NCBI RefSeq assembly: GCF_020166495.1
Contig: NZ_JAINZS010000004.1
Span: 434,001-498,000 of the forward strand
Reading direction: 5' to 3'
Source of the DNA: Robertkochia aurantiaca
GTDB taxonomy: Bacteria > Bacteroidota > Bacteroidia > Flavobacteriales > Flavobacteriaceae
Length of the DNA stretch: 64,000 nt
The notes under the pieces are model-generated. The model was given only the letters and a program-made list of their open reading frames with translations. It had not been told where the DNA came from and did no database searches. Within the stretch, counting starts at the first letter, position 1. The number at the start of each line of letters is the position of its first letter. Shown in pieces: positions 46,001 through 53,950 of this stretch. The translations under genes were made by a program, and so were the position numbers.

Positions 46001-46300
46001 CAGTTGCAGGTAAAGATCTGACTGGGTTGCATCCTGGAAACCAATATAAGAGATGGTTACCTGGTAAGGTCCGCCCGGTCTCATACCCGAAAGACGGTAA
46101 AATCCGTCAAAGTCGGTAGTCGCACCATAAGTGGTACCTGACGGAAGGTGAACAGCTACGACATTGGCTCCCGGTAAGGGTTCACCATTATTGTCTTCTA
46201 CCTGCCCACCCATAGAGGCAGTTGTTACCCCTTGAGAATAACCTGCGATTGCCGTAAAAAGCATTACGACCAGCAGGCACAATCGGTTAAAATTACTCAT
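43058..46300 (-). CDS. Oar-like TonB-dependent receptor
   Basis: A 1080-residue outer-membrane protein: signal peptide to about 22, CarboxypepD_reg-like domain at about 28-115 (GQVEDNNGEPLPGANVVAV, TDFDGFYRLSGMRPGGPY), plug at about 120-260 (VVVTGTSTGIFSANKTGAET, NRYNAIYIDGAVNNDVFGL, SGFSGGAISAITRSG) and a long barrel ending in QFGVRYLFN. The wording matches the Oar family, named from Myxococcus, in which the OmpA-related protein is needed for development; recent work on Oar links it to protein export across the outer membrane. It stands alone between two terminators. Confidence 0.9.
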   Translation of the reverse strand: MSNFNRLCLLVVMLFTAIAGYSQGVTTASMGGQVEDNNGEPLPGANVVAVHLPSGTTYGATTDFDGFYRLSGMRPGGPYQVTISYIGFQDATQSDLYLQLGQTERINAQLQESATELDEVVVTGTSTGIFSANKTGAETTITNREVQTIPAASRSIADFVRVTPQASITEGNDGFSISVGGQNNRYNAIYIDGAVNNDVFGLAGSGTNGGQTGVNPFSVDAIESFQVQLAPFDVKISGFSGGAISAITRSGDNNFEGSAYYFLRNESLAGKTPPSLVGEGETRERLSDFSAQTYGFRLGGPIIEDKLFFFVNYERQDDETPQPFNLSNYRGDSGAAELENLRQFLINTYGYDPGGYADNTRTLVSDKITARIDWNINDRNKLMFKHSYVGADNLEARSSGNSNIGFINGSEEFISKTNSTSIEWNYSGNKYSNSLIMGYTQVRDDRDPSGQPFPTVDIFDGEGFISLGSEPFSTANLLDQDIFTFTNNFEIYKGRHTITLGTHNEYSNSKNLFFPFNYGDYTYTSVQGFINNDPDALDFYQHGYSLVGDGTVGDASAGAAEFSIFQLGFYVQDQVQVSDNLRVSAGIRFDTPFWDQGPVNNDFNNRTVDLLEAQGKDLQGARVGQPVSTIIHVSPRAGFNWDVFGNRTTQVRGGFGIFTSRLPLVWPGGAYNNNGITSGFAASFNTDVDSFNPDVNDQPVNVEPGSGGTGGNIDLIASDFMLPQVFKTNLAIDQKLPIWDLVFTAEGIWNDNINAVYYENLNIKGPVGTLNGADNRPFYNRFDLIDPTYGGIYLLSNTSEGYSWNTTFTLTKPFSNGFGGSVSYTYGDARAIFDGTSSQNSSQWRNIQTVNGKNSNLPTTRSDFAQGSRVIANVSYALNWNENVKTTIGLFYEGSQSQPITYIYNEGRDLLNDDSRDNALIYVPASQDEINLIDTSFDNGATVTTAQEQWEALDAFIEGNEYLRGRRGQYAERNGEWGPWSNIIDLKVLQDFTLNIGQKSHTLQLSADIFNFTNLINKDWGKKKFVPGFGEVGLITTEQGGPDPEFTFNPSLPDRIIQLDDAGIQSSRWQIQFGVRYLFN

Positions 46301-46338
46301 GTTAATCTGATTTTAGTTAGCGATGCAAAAATGCGGCT

Positions 46339-46346
46339 CAAAAATA
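46339..46346 (-). promoter_or_regulatory. Probable promoter of the Oar-like receptor gene
   Basis: Minus strand reads TATTTTTG, exact TAnnTTTG, with a leader of about 35 bases. A region of TTAA repeats lies just upstream; no clear -33 TTG. Confidence 0.5.
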
Positions 46347-46374
46347 CGATAAGTTTTAACTTAACATTAACCAT

Positions 46375-46426
46375 TTTAAAAAAAATAAAGGACTCAATGC
46401 CTGATAAGTATGACATTAAGCCCTTT
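46375..46426 (-). terminator. Terminator of the DUF3108-TDO-M23-pgi unit
   Basis: On the minus strand AAAGGGCTTAATG pairs along 13 bases with CATTGAGTCCTTT (two G-U pairs) around a 14-base loop, followed by UAUUUUUUUU. It starts 34 bases after the pgi stop. Confidence 0.75.
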
Positions 46427-46459
46427 CGTCGATGGATTTTTACAGAAGTTACTTAAAAG

Positions 46460-48100
46460 TTAAGCTTTCAAAAATCTCGCGATCAATTTTTGTGTTGAAG
46501 CATCATGATCATGTGTGGATTTCCCCTCAAACTCTTCCAGAATAACATTTGCCAGCTGCTTACCGAGCTCGACACCCCATTGATCATAACTGAAAATATT
46601 CCATACCACTCCCTGTACAAATATCTTATGTTCATAAAGGGCAATTAGCTCTCCCAGTGCCTGGGGGGTCAATTTGTCAAAAAGGAATGTATTGGTTGGC
46701 TTGTTTCCTTCAAATACCTTAAATGGTACCAGATCAGCCACCTCATCTTCAGATTTTCCTTTCTGCCTGAACTCATCAAGCACGGTGTCCCGATCTTTAC
46801 CCGTAAGCAGGGCTTCAGTCTGTGCAAAACAATTAGCCATGAGCTTTTGATGATGCCCGCGATCGCCATACAGAGATTCACTGAAACCTATGAAATCTGC
46901 AGGTATCAACTTAGTTCCCTGATGAATCAACTGGAAAAACGCATGCTGCGAATTGGTTCCCGGCTCTCCCCAGATGATGGTTCCTGTTTGATAATCTACT
47001 TTATTTCCGGAACGATCCACACTCTTACCATTGCTTTCCATTATGCCTTGCTGCAAATAAGCCGACAAACGATGCAGATACTGTGTATAGGGTATAATGG
47101 CTTCGCTTTCTGCGTCGAAGAAATTATTATACCAGATACTGAGCATACCCAGTACCACCGGTATGTTTCTCTCAAAAGGTGTTTCCCTGAAATGCTGATC
47201 CATGGCATTGGCGCCATTCAGCAAGCGGTCAAAGTTATCATAACCAAGCCCAAGAGAGATCGAGAGACCAACGGCACTCCATAAAGAAAAACGACCACCA
47301 ACCCAATCCCACATAGGGAATACGTTCTCATCGGCTATACCAAACTCCCTGATCTTTTCAAGGTTAGTCGATACAGCTACAAAATGTTTGCCCACATCCT
47401 GCTGTGTTCCGGCCTGTAAGAACCAGTTACGAATGGTTATTGCATTGCTCAGGGTCTCCTGAGTCGTAAATGATTTGGAAACGATAATAAACAGGGTGGT
47501 TTCCGGATCGAGATCCTTTATGGCTTCCATTACATGATCACCATCCACGTTGCTTACAAAATGTACCTTCAGGTGATTGCGGTAATAGGCCAGGCTCTCC
47601 ATAACCATAGCCGGCCCCAGGTCAGAACCACCGATACCGATATTGACCACATCTGTAAATGCCTTCCCCGTAAAACCCTTTTTTTCTCCTGATATCACCG
47701 ACTCAGAGAATGTTTTTATCTTCTCTTTCACTTCATAGACCTCAGGAATTACATTTTCACCATCAACGGTCACCTTTTCACCTGATCTGGCCCTTAAAGC
47801 CGTATGCAAAACTGCCCGGCCCTCGGTTTCATTGATGATATCTCCGGTAAAATATTTGTTGATCGCCTCATCCAGCTTGCATTCATTTGCCAGTTCGATC
47901 AAGATATCCATGGTCTTCTGATCGATCCTGTTCTTGGAATAGTCCAGATACAGATCGTTCCACTCGAGGGCAAATTTCTCTGCCCGCTGTGGGTCATTTT
48001 TGAAAAGGTCCATCATGTGGACCTCTTTCATATCTTTAAAATGCTCCTGAAGTGCTTTCCAGGATTTGGTTTCGGTGGGGTTAGTTGCTGCTAATGCCAT
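46460..48100 (-). CDS. pgi: Glucose-6-phosphate isomerase
   Basis: A 546-residue enzyme interconverting glucose-6-phosphate and fructose-6-phosphate. [15 protein letters not shown], the phosphate-site [11 protein letters not shown], and [19 protein letters not shown] with [11 protein letters not shown] are family signatures; C-terminal [14 protein letters not shown] is the second PROSITE-type motif. The start overlaps the end of the M23 peptidase gene by 20 bases. It is the last gene of a four-gene unit and is followed by a terminator. Confidence 0.98.
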   Translation of the reverse strand: MALAATNPTETKSWKALQEHFKDMKEVHMMDLFKNDPQRAEKFALEWNDLYLDYSKNRIDQKTMDILIELANECKLDEAINKYFTGDIINETEGRAVLHTALRARSGEKVTVDGENVIPEVYEVKEKIKTFSESVISGEKKGFTGKAFTDVVNIGIGGSDLGPAMVMESLAYYRNHLKVHFVSNVDGDHVMEAIKDLDPETTLFIIVSKSFTTQETLSNAITIRNWFLQAGTQQDVGKHFVAVSTNLEKIREFGIADENVFPMWDWVGGRFSLWSAVGLSISLGLGYDNFDRLLNGANAMDQHFRETPFERNIPVVLGMLSIWYNNFFDAESEAIIPYTQYLHRLSAYLQQGIMESNGKSVDRSGNKVDYQTGTIIWGEPGTNSQHAFFQLIHQGTKLIPADFIGFSESLYGDRGHHQKLMANCFAQTEALLTGKDRDTVLDEFRQKGKSEDEVADLVPFKVFEGNKPTNTFLFDKLTPQALGELIALYEHKIFVQGVVWNIFSYDQWGVELGKQLANVILEEFEGKSTHDHDASTQKLIARFLKA

Positions 48101-49400
48101 CTTCTTCTTTTAATGTTATCAATTCAGATTCCAGACTCTCATCCTTTTGTACTGTTTTAAACTCAATCTTATCCAGTTGAGTTTTCACAGGTGCAATAAA
48201 GTCCAGGTAACGGGTCTTCAGGGAATCACTTATAGGCTCGGCATCAGGGAGGTCCTGTTTGAACGGGTCAACCTGACGACCGTTCTTCCAGAATCGGTAA
48301 CATACGTGCGGACCACTGGTATTTCCGGTCATACCGACCGTACCGATCACATCACCTTGTTTTACAAAATCACCCACTTTAACCTTTCGTTTCTGCATAT
48401 GCAGGTATTGGGTGGTATATGTAGCATTATGTCTAACCTTCACGTAATTACCGTTCCCTCCTCTTCGGGTTGATTCGATCACCGTCCCGTTGGCTGTGGC
48501 GAGTATGGGTGTTCCTACAGGAGCCGCAAAGTCGGTGCCTTTGTGTGGTCTGATTCTGTTACCGTAATACGCAATTCGTCGCTTGAGATTATATCTCGAT
48601 GAAATACGGCTGAATTGTACCGGCGCCCTCAGAAAGGCTCTTCTCAGGTTCTTGGCATCCTCGTCAAAGTAATCGACAATTCCTTTGGTCGAATCGGTCA
48701 TAAACCTGAAAGCATAGATCGGTTTCCCCCTATGTTCAAAATACGCCGCATGTATTTTATCAACCCCTGCGTATATGGTATCATCAATGTATTTCTCAGT
48801 ATAAACTACTTTAAACCGGTCTCCCTGATCGATGCGGAAGAAATCAATGGTCCACGCATAGATATCAGAAAGTCGGTAAGCTACATTCACATCCATATTA
48901 TTATCGGCCAATGTCTCATACAACGAACTGTTGATAACTCCCGAAGCCTCTCTTTGAACGAGTTTTACCGGCTTCTTTCCCTTAACCACCTGGGTGGAAT
49001 CACTAAAATCGACAACCACGTAGTCAATACTGTTCGGCTGGTAGATAAAGCACCTTGGGCGCTGCAGGCTATCACCTTTGGAACACAGCAGGGTATATGG
49101 CTTACCGGCCTGGAGACTGGCAATGTTAAAAGAGTCTTTCACTTTTTCAACGATGTGATAGATCTCGGGATACTCCATCTTGTTGCGTTGAAGGATCTCT
49201 CCGAAACTGTCGCCAAACTTAATGGTATCCCTGATCACTATATAATCGTTCAGGTTATAACCAAACTCCCTGATCTCTACAGGTTCGGCCTTCTGTTCAG
49301 GCACCGTTACGGTTTCCTCCATTTCAGCTGATTGCTTTTCCTTCTTACATGCTGACATCAAAACGATCATCAGCAATCCTGCCATAACACTTCTTGTCAT
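48081..49400 (-). CDS. M23 family metallopeptidase lipoprotein
   Basis: A 439-residue exported lipoprotein (lipobox C18 in LMSAC, then KKEKQ). The N-terminal half (about 60-250) is the LysM/OapA-like region found in MepM-type peptidases; the M23 domain spans about 270-380. Zinc ligands H286 and D290 lie in RPHKGTDF. The third block reads GPHVCYRF, so the usual HxH is H365-V-C367, with Cys in the ligand position. [21 protein letters not shown] is otherwise normal. It should cut peptidoglycan cross-links. It starts right at the TDO stop and overlaps pgi. Confidence 0.9.
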   Translation of the reverse strand: MTRSVMAGLLMIVLMSACKKEKQSAEMEETVTVPEQKAEPVEIREFGYNLNDYIVIRDTIKFGDSFGEILQRNKMEYPEIYHIVEKVKDSFNIASLQAGKPYTLLCSKGDSLQRPRCFIYQPNSIDYVVVDFSDSTQVVKGKKPVKLVQREASGVINSSLYETLADNNMDVNVAYRLSDIYAWTIDFFRIDQGDRFKVVYTEKYIDDTIYAGVDKIHAAYFEHRGKPIYAFRFMTDSTKGIVDYFDEDAKNLRRAFLRAPVQFSRISSRYNLKRRIAYYGNRIRPHKGTDFAAPVGTPILATANGTVIESTRRGGNGNYVKVRHNATYTTQYLHMQKRKVKVGDFVKQGDVIGTVGMTGNTSGPHVCYRFWKNGRQVDPFKQDLPDAEPISDSLKTRYLDFIAPVKTQLDKIEFKTVQKDESLESELITLKEEDGISSN

Positions 49401-50366
49401 TTATTCATTCGTTTGAGGATTAAAAATATGCTCTACCCACTGTTTGCCCCAGTCGGCTTTTTCTTTTGCGCTCCAAAATTCAGGAAAAAAGATGATTTTC
49501 TGAAAACTGGGTGGTAAATATTGTTTCCAATTCGTTCCGCCTGTGGCATCTATGGTCTTTTTTTCCTTGCTGAGATGCCTGTAGGCCGCCCCCATATGCA
49601 TAAGGTTCCAGTTCACATTGGCATTTACATCGAGATGCCTCATCGCTTCGATCAGCAACTCATTCTCCCGAACTTCTTTGGGAAGAGACAGGTATTTTTC
49701 ATAAAGAGTCACCCCTTTTACTTCCTTTGCAATACGGATAAACCTGGGGGTATACCTGTATTCGAATTGTTTGAGGGTGAGTGTTTTTTCACCTGTCTTG
49801 CTATCGATCGCCCCTCTCTTCCAATAGATATTTTCGTAAAGTGTTTCTACCGGATCATCAGGACTGAACTCCCCCTGAGCAGATTCAGGCAAAAGATTAT
49901 AAAGGGGAGTAGAATAAATCTCGATCATTCTGAACTGAGCCGACTGAAATCCACTGGCCGGTAATAACGACATTCGATACCTTAAAAATTGCTCACGCTC
50001 CATCCCGTTTATCATGATATCAAATGACGATATCAATACCCGGTAATAATTATTGATTCGATTGATCTTTTGAATGTAGAAGTCAGCTTTTTGCAGGCGG
50101 TCGTCGATCAGTTGCTTTTGCTCATGTATGATCAACTTGAAGTACAACTCAGTAATCTGGTGATACATGATAAAAATTTCCTCGTCAGGAAAATGGGTCC
50201 GGGGAACCTGTATGCTCAACAAGGTATCCAGGTGAATATAGTCCCAATACGTGAGATATCTTTGATACAGGAGGCCGTCAAGATAAGAACCCAGGTCCTG
50301 TCCCGAGTTCCGGTACTTTTCCTCCAGTTTTCTTATACGCCCTTCGATCTCGGGTTTTACAGACAT
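49401..50366 (-). CDS. kynA: Tryptophan 2,3-dioxygenase family protein
   Basis: A 321-residue haem dioxygenase of the TDO family. YWDYIHLDTLLSIQVPRTH and FIMYHQITELYFKLIIHEQ contain the conserved substrate-pocket residues including the distal His region, WNLMHMGAAYRHL holds a candidate proximal haem His, and DATGGTNWKQYL the conserved TGG loop. TDO opens tryptophan to N-formylkynurenine. No kynurenine formamidase, KMO or kynureninase is in the window. It overlaps the DUF3108 stop by one base and abuts the M23 start, an operon with no obvious metabolic theme. The family is sure; catalytic competence is likely but unproved. Confidence 0.85.
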   Translation of the reverse strand: MSVKPEIEGRIRKLEEKYRNSGQDLGSYLDGLLYQRYLTYWDYIHLDTLLSIQVPRTHFPDEEIFIMYHQITELYFKLIIHEQKQLIDDRLQKADFYIQKINRINNYYRVLISSFDIMINGMEREQFLRYRMSLLPASGFQSAQFRMIEIYSTPLYNLLPESAQGEFSPDDPVETLYENIYWKRGAIDSKTGEKTLTLKQFEYRYTPRFIRIAKEVKGVTLYEKYLSLPKEVRENELLIEAMRHLDVNANVNWNLMHMGAAYRHLSKEKKTIDATGGTNWKQYLPPSFQKIIFFPEFWSAKEKADWGKQWVEHIFNPQTNE

Positions 50367-51157
50367 TAATCGGCTACTATTTTAAATTGATGTTTCAGTC
50401 CCTTAAAAGCGTTGAGATCAGCCTTCAGAGATCCGATCATAAGATCAGCCTGTATTCTGACAGGCACACGATTTTCATCGTCAGATACCCAAAGGGTCAC
50501 ACTCTCCTCTTCTTTAAAGACCCTTCCTGATTGCACGTAAGGCCTGAATTTCAAACACTGAATTTTTCCGAATTTGGTATTGAGAGTCTCTCGTCCCAGA
50601 AATCTCAGTTTGAACTTAAAGGTCTCATCATCATCATAAAGCAGGTCCAGTTCAATCTCTTTCCCCTTGTAAAGGTCATCGGCCGAATACTGACTGCGCA
50701 AATAATAAAAGGCAGAAAGCAGATCCTGTATGCCCGAAGGGGTATGTATAACCTTCACTGTTCCCTTTTTATTGTTTGTCACCACGGCTTCTTTTTCACT
50801 GTGATCGAAATCGATCTCCAGGTCTTTGGTATAACCGCCTTCATCGATTTGCCTGATGAAACGATAGGGCTTCATGTCTTCCTTGCCGAAATAGCTTTCA
50901 TAGTTGTCGTCAACCTTAAAGAACCAGTTGGCGATTCCGGTTGTTTTTCCCTGTCCGACCACGTGATATACATCACGACCATCCAGCTTTTCCTCAGTCA
51001 GGGTGAGACTTGCAAAACTGGCGTTCAATATCCCGTAATGTATGCGGAACTGAAACCATTCACCCCCTTTAAAATTGGGATCAATAATGGTCTCATCGCG
51101 CTGAACGGAAAATGACGTCAGTAACAAAATCAATAAAAAAGGGGCTGTTTTTTTCAT
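50366..51157 (-). CDS. DUF3108 domain exported protein
   Basis: A 263-residue protein with a signal peptide (MKKTAPFLLILLLTSFSV). GEWFQFRIHYGILNASFASL at about 31-50 opens the DUF3108 fold, continuing with YHVVGQGKTTGIANWFFKVDDNY and VTLWVSDDENRVPVRIQADLM. The family is periplasmic and of unknown function, with a fold suggesting lipid or lipoprotein handling. It is the first gene of the unit ending with pgi. Confidence 0.85.
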   Translation of the reverse strand: MKKTAPFLLILLLTSFSVQRDETIIDPNFKGGEWFQFRIHYGILNASFASLTLTEEKLDGRDVYHVVGQGKTTGIANWFFKVDDNYESYFGKEDMKPYRFIRQIDEGGYTKDLEIDFDHSEKEAVVTNNKKGTVKVIHTPSGIQDLLSAFYYLRSQYSADDLYKGKEIELDLLYDDDETFKFKLRFLGRETLNTKFGKIQCLKFRPYVQSGRVFKEEESVTLWVSDDENRVPVRIQADLMIGSLKADLNAFKGLKHQFKIVAD

Positions 51158-51246
51158 GACTGAAAACTTGGCGTAAAAATAATAAATTCAAACACATCTA
51201 TGATGCTAACGCTCTAATTTACAATTATTGTTCCAAGAAATACGGA

Positions 51247-51352
51247 CAATAAAAAACCCGGCGTAAAGCCGGGTTTTCCATTAACCAACCAAAAACTTTA
51301 AATTATGAAAACTTTACTTAAAGTATGCAAAAGGGCACCACCCACTTTTGCG
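51247..51352 (-). ncRNA. Candidate small RNA of about 105 nt
   Basis: On the minus strand a promoter box (51364-51357) is followed by hairpin 1 (51351-51327, GCAAAA/UUUUGC with an inner GGG/CCC), hairpin 2 (51324-51311, ACUUU/AAAGU with a four-base loop) and a terminator with a ten-base-pair stem and U-tract (51277-51251). No reading frame of note lies in that span on this strand. It could be a free small RNA, or the processed 3' end of the HPPD transcript, whose stop is about 110 bases upstream. Whether it belongs to a known Bacteroidota family such as Flavo-1 cannot be judged here. Ends are estimates. Confidence 0.45.
51251..51280 (-). terminator. Terminator of the small RNA / HPPD transcript
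   Basis: AAAACCCGGC (51253-51262) and GCCGGGTTTT (51268-51277) form a perfect ten-base-pair stem with a five-base loop, and the minus-strand product ends in six U residues. Confidence 0.85.
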
Positions 51353-51356
51353 ACTG

Positions 51357-51364
51357 CAAATATA
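51357..51364 (-). promoter_or_regulatory. Promoter box for the candidate small RNA
   Basis: Minus strand reads TATATTTG, exact TAnnTTTG, about 110 bases after the HPPD stop and about five bases before hairpin 1. No TTG at -33. Confidence 0.45.
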
Positions 51365-51473
51365 CACCTGTTATCAGGTTCTCACAGTCTTTACGGAAAG
51401 TTTAACTATGTGTCTGTGAATCTGTCAAAAGCTTCACTTTATAATTGTCGAAAATTCAATAATGAGCGTGTTT

Positions 51474-52613
51474 TTACAAAGTACCTCTCATTTCCTGTTC
51501 CCTTTCTATCGCTTCGAAAAGCGCTTTAAAGTTTCCTTTTCCGAATGATCGCGCCCCTTTGCGCTGAATGATCTCAAAAAACATGGTAGGCCTGTCAAGA
51601 ACCGGTTTGGTGAACAGTTGAAGCAGATAGCCTTCATCATCTCTGTCGATCAGGATTCCTAATTCTTTGAGCGGCTCCAGGTCTTCGTCTATCTCACCAA
51701 CACGATCCAGCACGGTATCGTAATAAGTCTCCGGCACATACAGGAACTCAACACCGCGTTCTTTCAGCTGTTTCACCGTTTCGATGATATTATCGGTAGC
51801 AACTGCTATATGCTGAACTCCGGCCCCGTTATAGAATTCGATATACTCCTCTATCTGAGATTTTTTGCGCCCGGTAGCAGGTTCATTAATAGGAAACTTG
51901 ATCCTTCCGTTCCCGTTGCTCATAACCTTACTCATCAGGGCGGTATACTCGGTAGAGATATCTTTGTCATCAAAAGAAACCATCTGTGCGAATCCCATCA
52001 CCTTGGCGTAGAACTCACACCATTTGTTCATTTCATTCCAGCCTACATTACCCACCATATGATCGATAAACTTCAGACCTACTTCTGAGGGTTTGTACTC
52101 AGGGTCCCACTTTCTGAAACCGGGCATAAATGCTCCTTTGTAATTCTTTCGTTCCACAAAAATATGAACGGTTTCTCCATAGGTATGTATCCCGGAAAGC
52201 ACTATTTCACCATGCTCATCCTTTAAGGTATGAGGCTCCATATAACTTTCAGCTCCGCGTGCGGTGGTTTCTTTATAACTCTTTGCGGCATCATCGACCC
52301 AAAGGGCTATAACCTTAACCCCATCTCCGTGCTCTTCGATATGCCTGTTGACCTCACCTCCTTTTGTCAGTGGAGAAGTAAGCACCAATCGTATTTTATC
52401 CTGCTGTAACACATAAGATACACGGTCTTTTTTACCGGTTTCCAGACCTGAATAAGCCACAGGCTGGAACCCCCATGCCGACTGATAATAATGAGCAGCC
52501 TGCTTGGCGTTACCTACGTATAATTCCACATAATCTGTTCCCAGAATCGGCAGAAAGTCTTCCGCTTCCTGCATCTCTTTATTTAGTTTTAATGATGTTG
52601 TATCTGTTGCCAT
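51474..52613 (-). CDS. hppD: 4-hydroxyphenylpyruvate dioxygenase
   Basis: A 379-residue Fe(II) enzyme converting 4-hydroxyphenylpyruvate to homogentisate. It has two vicinal-oxygen-chelate halves: DYVELYVGNAKQAAHYYQ at the start and FIDHMVGNVGWNEM at about 184. Iron ligands are the His of FIDHMVGN, the His of GVQHIAVATDN and the Glu of PTMFFEIIQRKG. It follows homogentisate dioxygenase by 116 bases, so the two consecutive tyrosine-degradation steps are probably coexpressed. Confidence 0.96.
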   Translation of the reverse strand: MATDTTSLKLNKEMQEAEDFLPILGTDYVELYVGNAKQAAHYYQSAWGFQPVAYSGLETGKKDRVSYVLQQDKIRLVLTSPLTKGGEVNRHIEEHGDGVKVIALWVDDAAKSYKETTARGAESYMEPHTLKDEHGEIVLSGIHTYGETVHIFVERKNYKGAFMPGFRKWDPEYKPSEVGLKFIDHMVGNVGWNEMNKWCEFYAKVMGFAQMVSFDDKDISTEYTALMSKVMSNGNGRIKFPINEPATGRKKSQIEEYIEFYNGAGVQHIAVATDNIIETVKQLKERGVEFLYVPETYYDTVLDRVGEIDEDLEPLKELGILIDRDDEGYLLQLFTKPVLDRPTMFFEIIQRKGARSFGKGNFKALFEAIEREQEMRGTL

Positions 52614-52729
52614 TGTTCTTTTATTTTAAAAAATTCATTCTGCACTTTTCTGTTTTCATGTATTCCCTATTCACACCTCACCACATGGCTCTCAGATGGG
52701 GTGTGATATCAACGCGATAAGCCAGCATA

Positions 52730-53887
52730 TTATTCCAACCAGGATTTATAATAAGATTCATCTGCTATCTTCATGGCATCCTCTGTTACCATAAGCGGTT
52801 TAAAAGTGTCTACCATTACTGCCAGCTCATCGGTTTTGGTCTTTCCGATACTTCGCTCCACCGCACCTGGGTGAGGCCCGTGAGGAATTCCGGCGGGGTG
52901 CAGTGAAATGTGACCTGCTGCTATATCATTCCGACTCATGAAGTCTCCGTCTACATAATAAAGTACCTCGTCAGAATCTATATTACTGTGATTATAAGGC
53001 GCAGGTATACTTTCCGGATGGTAATCATACAGTCTGGGTACAAAACTGCATACCACAAAGGCATCGGTCTCAAATGTCTGATGCACCGGTGGCGGTTGAT
53101 GAATTCGACCGGTTATAGGCTCAAAATCATGTATGCTGAGTGCATACGGAAAGTTAAAACCGTCGTAACCCACTACGTCAAACGGGTGGGTGGCATAGAT
53201 CATATTAAAGATCTCATTTTGCTTTTTGATCTTCATAAGGAACTCACCCTTCTCATCATTTGTCTCCAGCTCATGTGGGGGCCTTATATCCCTTTCGCAA
53301 TAAGGAGAGTGTTCCAACAACTGGCCGAACCAGTTACGGTATCTCTTAGGCGTATAGACAGGCCTGCGTGATTCAACAATAAACAGCCTGTTATCACTGG
53401 TATTGAAATCCAGCTTATAGATCACTCCTCTGGGTACTACCAGATAATCGCCGTATTTAAAATCGATATTCCCCAGGTGAGTCCTCAGCTTTCCTTCACC
53501 GCGGTGAATAAATATAATCTCGTCGGCATCGGCATTCTTAAAAAAATAGTCTTTTGTCGATTCCTGCGGAGCGGCCAGGTAAATGGTACAGTCGCTGTTC
53601 GTCAATACAGGCTTACGGCTCTGCAGGTAATCTTTTTCTTCAGGAACCTTAAAGCCATGAAAGCGATATGATTTGATATTGTTCTCAAATGCTATTTTTG
53701 GCGTCACATCGACCTTTCCTTCTATCTCCCTGACCTGCGTGGGCCGGTGAACATGATAGAGATTAGACGACATCCCGTCAAAGCCGATCGTACCGAAAAG
53801 CTGCTCGTAGTAGAGGTTACCGTCAGGTTTCTTAAAAATTGTATGTCTTTTATGGGGAATATCCCCCAACTTATGATAAAATGGCAT
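52730..53887 (-). CDS. hmgA: Homogentisate 1,2-dioxygenase
   Basis: A 385-residue cupin-fold dioxygenase that opens homogentisate to maleylacetoacetate. MPFYHKLGDIPHKRHTIF and LYYEQLFGTIGFDGMSS form the N-terminus; NADADEIIFIHRGEG and GDYLVVPRG belong to the barrel, and HPAGIPHGPHPGAVE carries iron-site histidines. It is shorter than the animal and Pseudomonas enzyme (about 430-445), as in other flavobacteria. Fumarylacetoacetase and maleylacetoacetate isomerase are not in the window. Confidence 0.94.
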   Translation of the reverse strand: MPFYHKLGDIPHKRHTIFKKPDGNLYYEQLFGTIGFDGMSSNLYHVHRPTQVREIEGKVDVTPKIAFENNIKSYRFHGFKVPEEKDYLQSRKPVLTNSDCTIYLAAPQESTKDYFFKNADADEIIFIHRGEGKLRTHLGNIDFKYGDYLVVPRGVIYKLDFNTSDNRLFIVESRRPVYTPKRYRNWFGQLLEHSPYCERDIRPPHELETNDEKGEFLMKIKKQNEIFNMIYATHPFDVVGYDGFNFPYALSIHDFEPITGRIHQPPPVHQTFETDAFVVCSFVPRLYDYHPESIPAPYNHSNIDSDEVLYYVDGDFMSRNDIAAGHISLHPAGIPHGPHPGAVERSIGKTKTDELAVMVDTFKPLMVTEDAMKIADESYYKSWLE

Positions 53888-53909
53888 TTCTCAATCGTTT
53901 GATTACTGA

Positions 53910-53940
53910 CAAATATCGGAATAATTAATCGAGTTGTCAA
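53910..53940 (-). promoter_or_regulatory. Promoter of the homogentisate/HPPD unit
   Basis: On the minus strand TTGACA (53940-53935) is followed after 17 bases by GATATTTG (53917-53910), a one-base variant of TAnnTTTG. The homogentisate dioxygenase ATG is 22 bases downstream. Both elements and the spacing fit the Bacteroidota consensus. Confidence 0.5.
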
Positions 53941-53950
53941 TTTTAGCTGT

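Larger units (their letters stand above)
51158..51473. other. Longest non-coding gap; holds a small-RNA candidate
   Basis: This 316-base stretch lies between the start of the DUF3108 gene and the stop of the HPPD gene. From right to left on the minus strand it carries a TAnnTTTG promoter box, two small hairpins and a strong terminator. A plus-strand frame at 51305-51529 starts well (MKTLLKV) but its remainder has no signal-peptide or family features and runs into the HPPD gene, so I do not call it. Confidence 0.6.

Noticed and set aside
14258-46300. The TonB receptors as SusC members of polysaccharide utilisation loci
   Set aside because: No SusD-like lipoprotein or glycoside hydrolase is next to any of them; partners are an SGNH hydrolase, a DUF5689/LTD protein, or none.
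48615-49331. Long plus-strand reading frame (238 codons) opposite the M23 peptidase gene
   Set aside because: It lies wholly inside a well-supported gene on the other strand, has no family motifs, and its composition mirrors the complementary coding strand.
50531-51115. 194-codon plus-strand reading frame opposite the DUF3108 gene
   Set aside because: Antisense shadow of a gene with a clear signal peptide and domain; no start signal or motif of its own.
51305-51529. 74-codon plus-strand frame starting MKTLLKV
   Set aside because: The start looks signal-peptide-like but the rest has no hydrophobic core or domain, and the end runs into the HPPD gene; the minus-strand RNA explanation fits better. 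A decayed gene remains possible.
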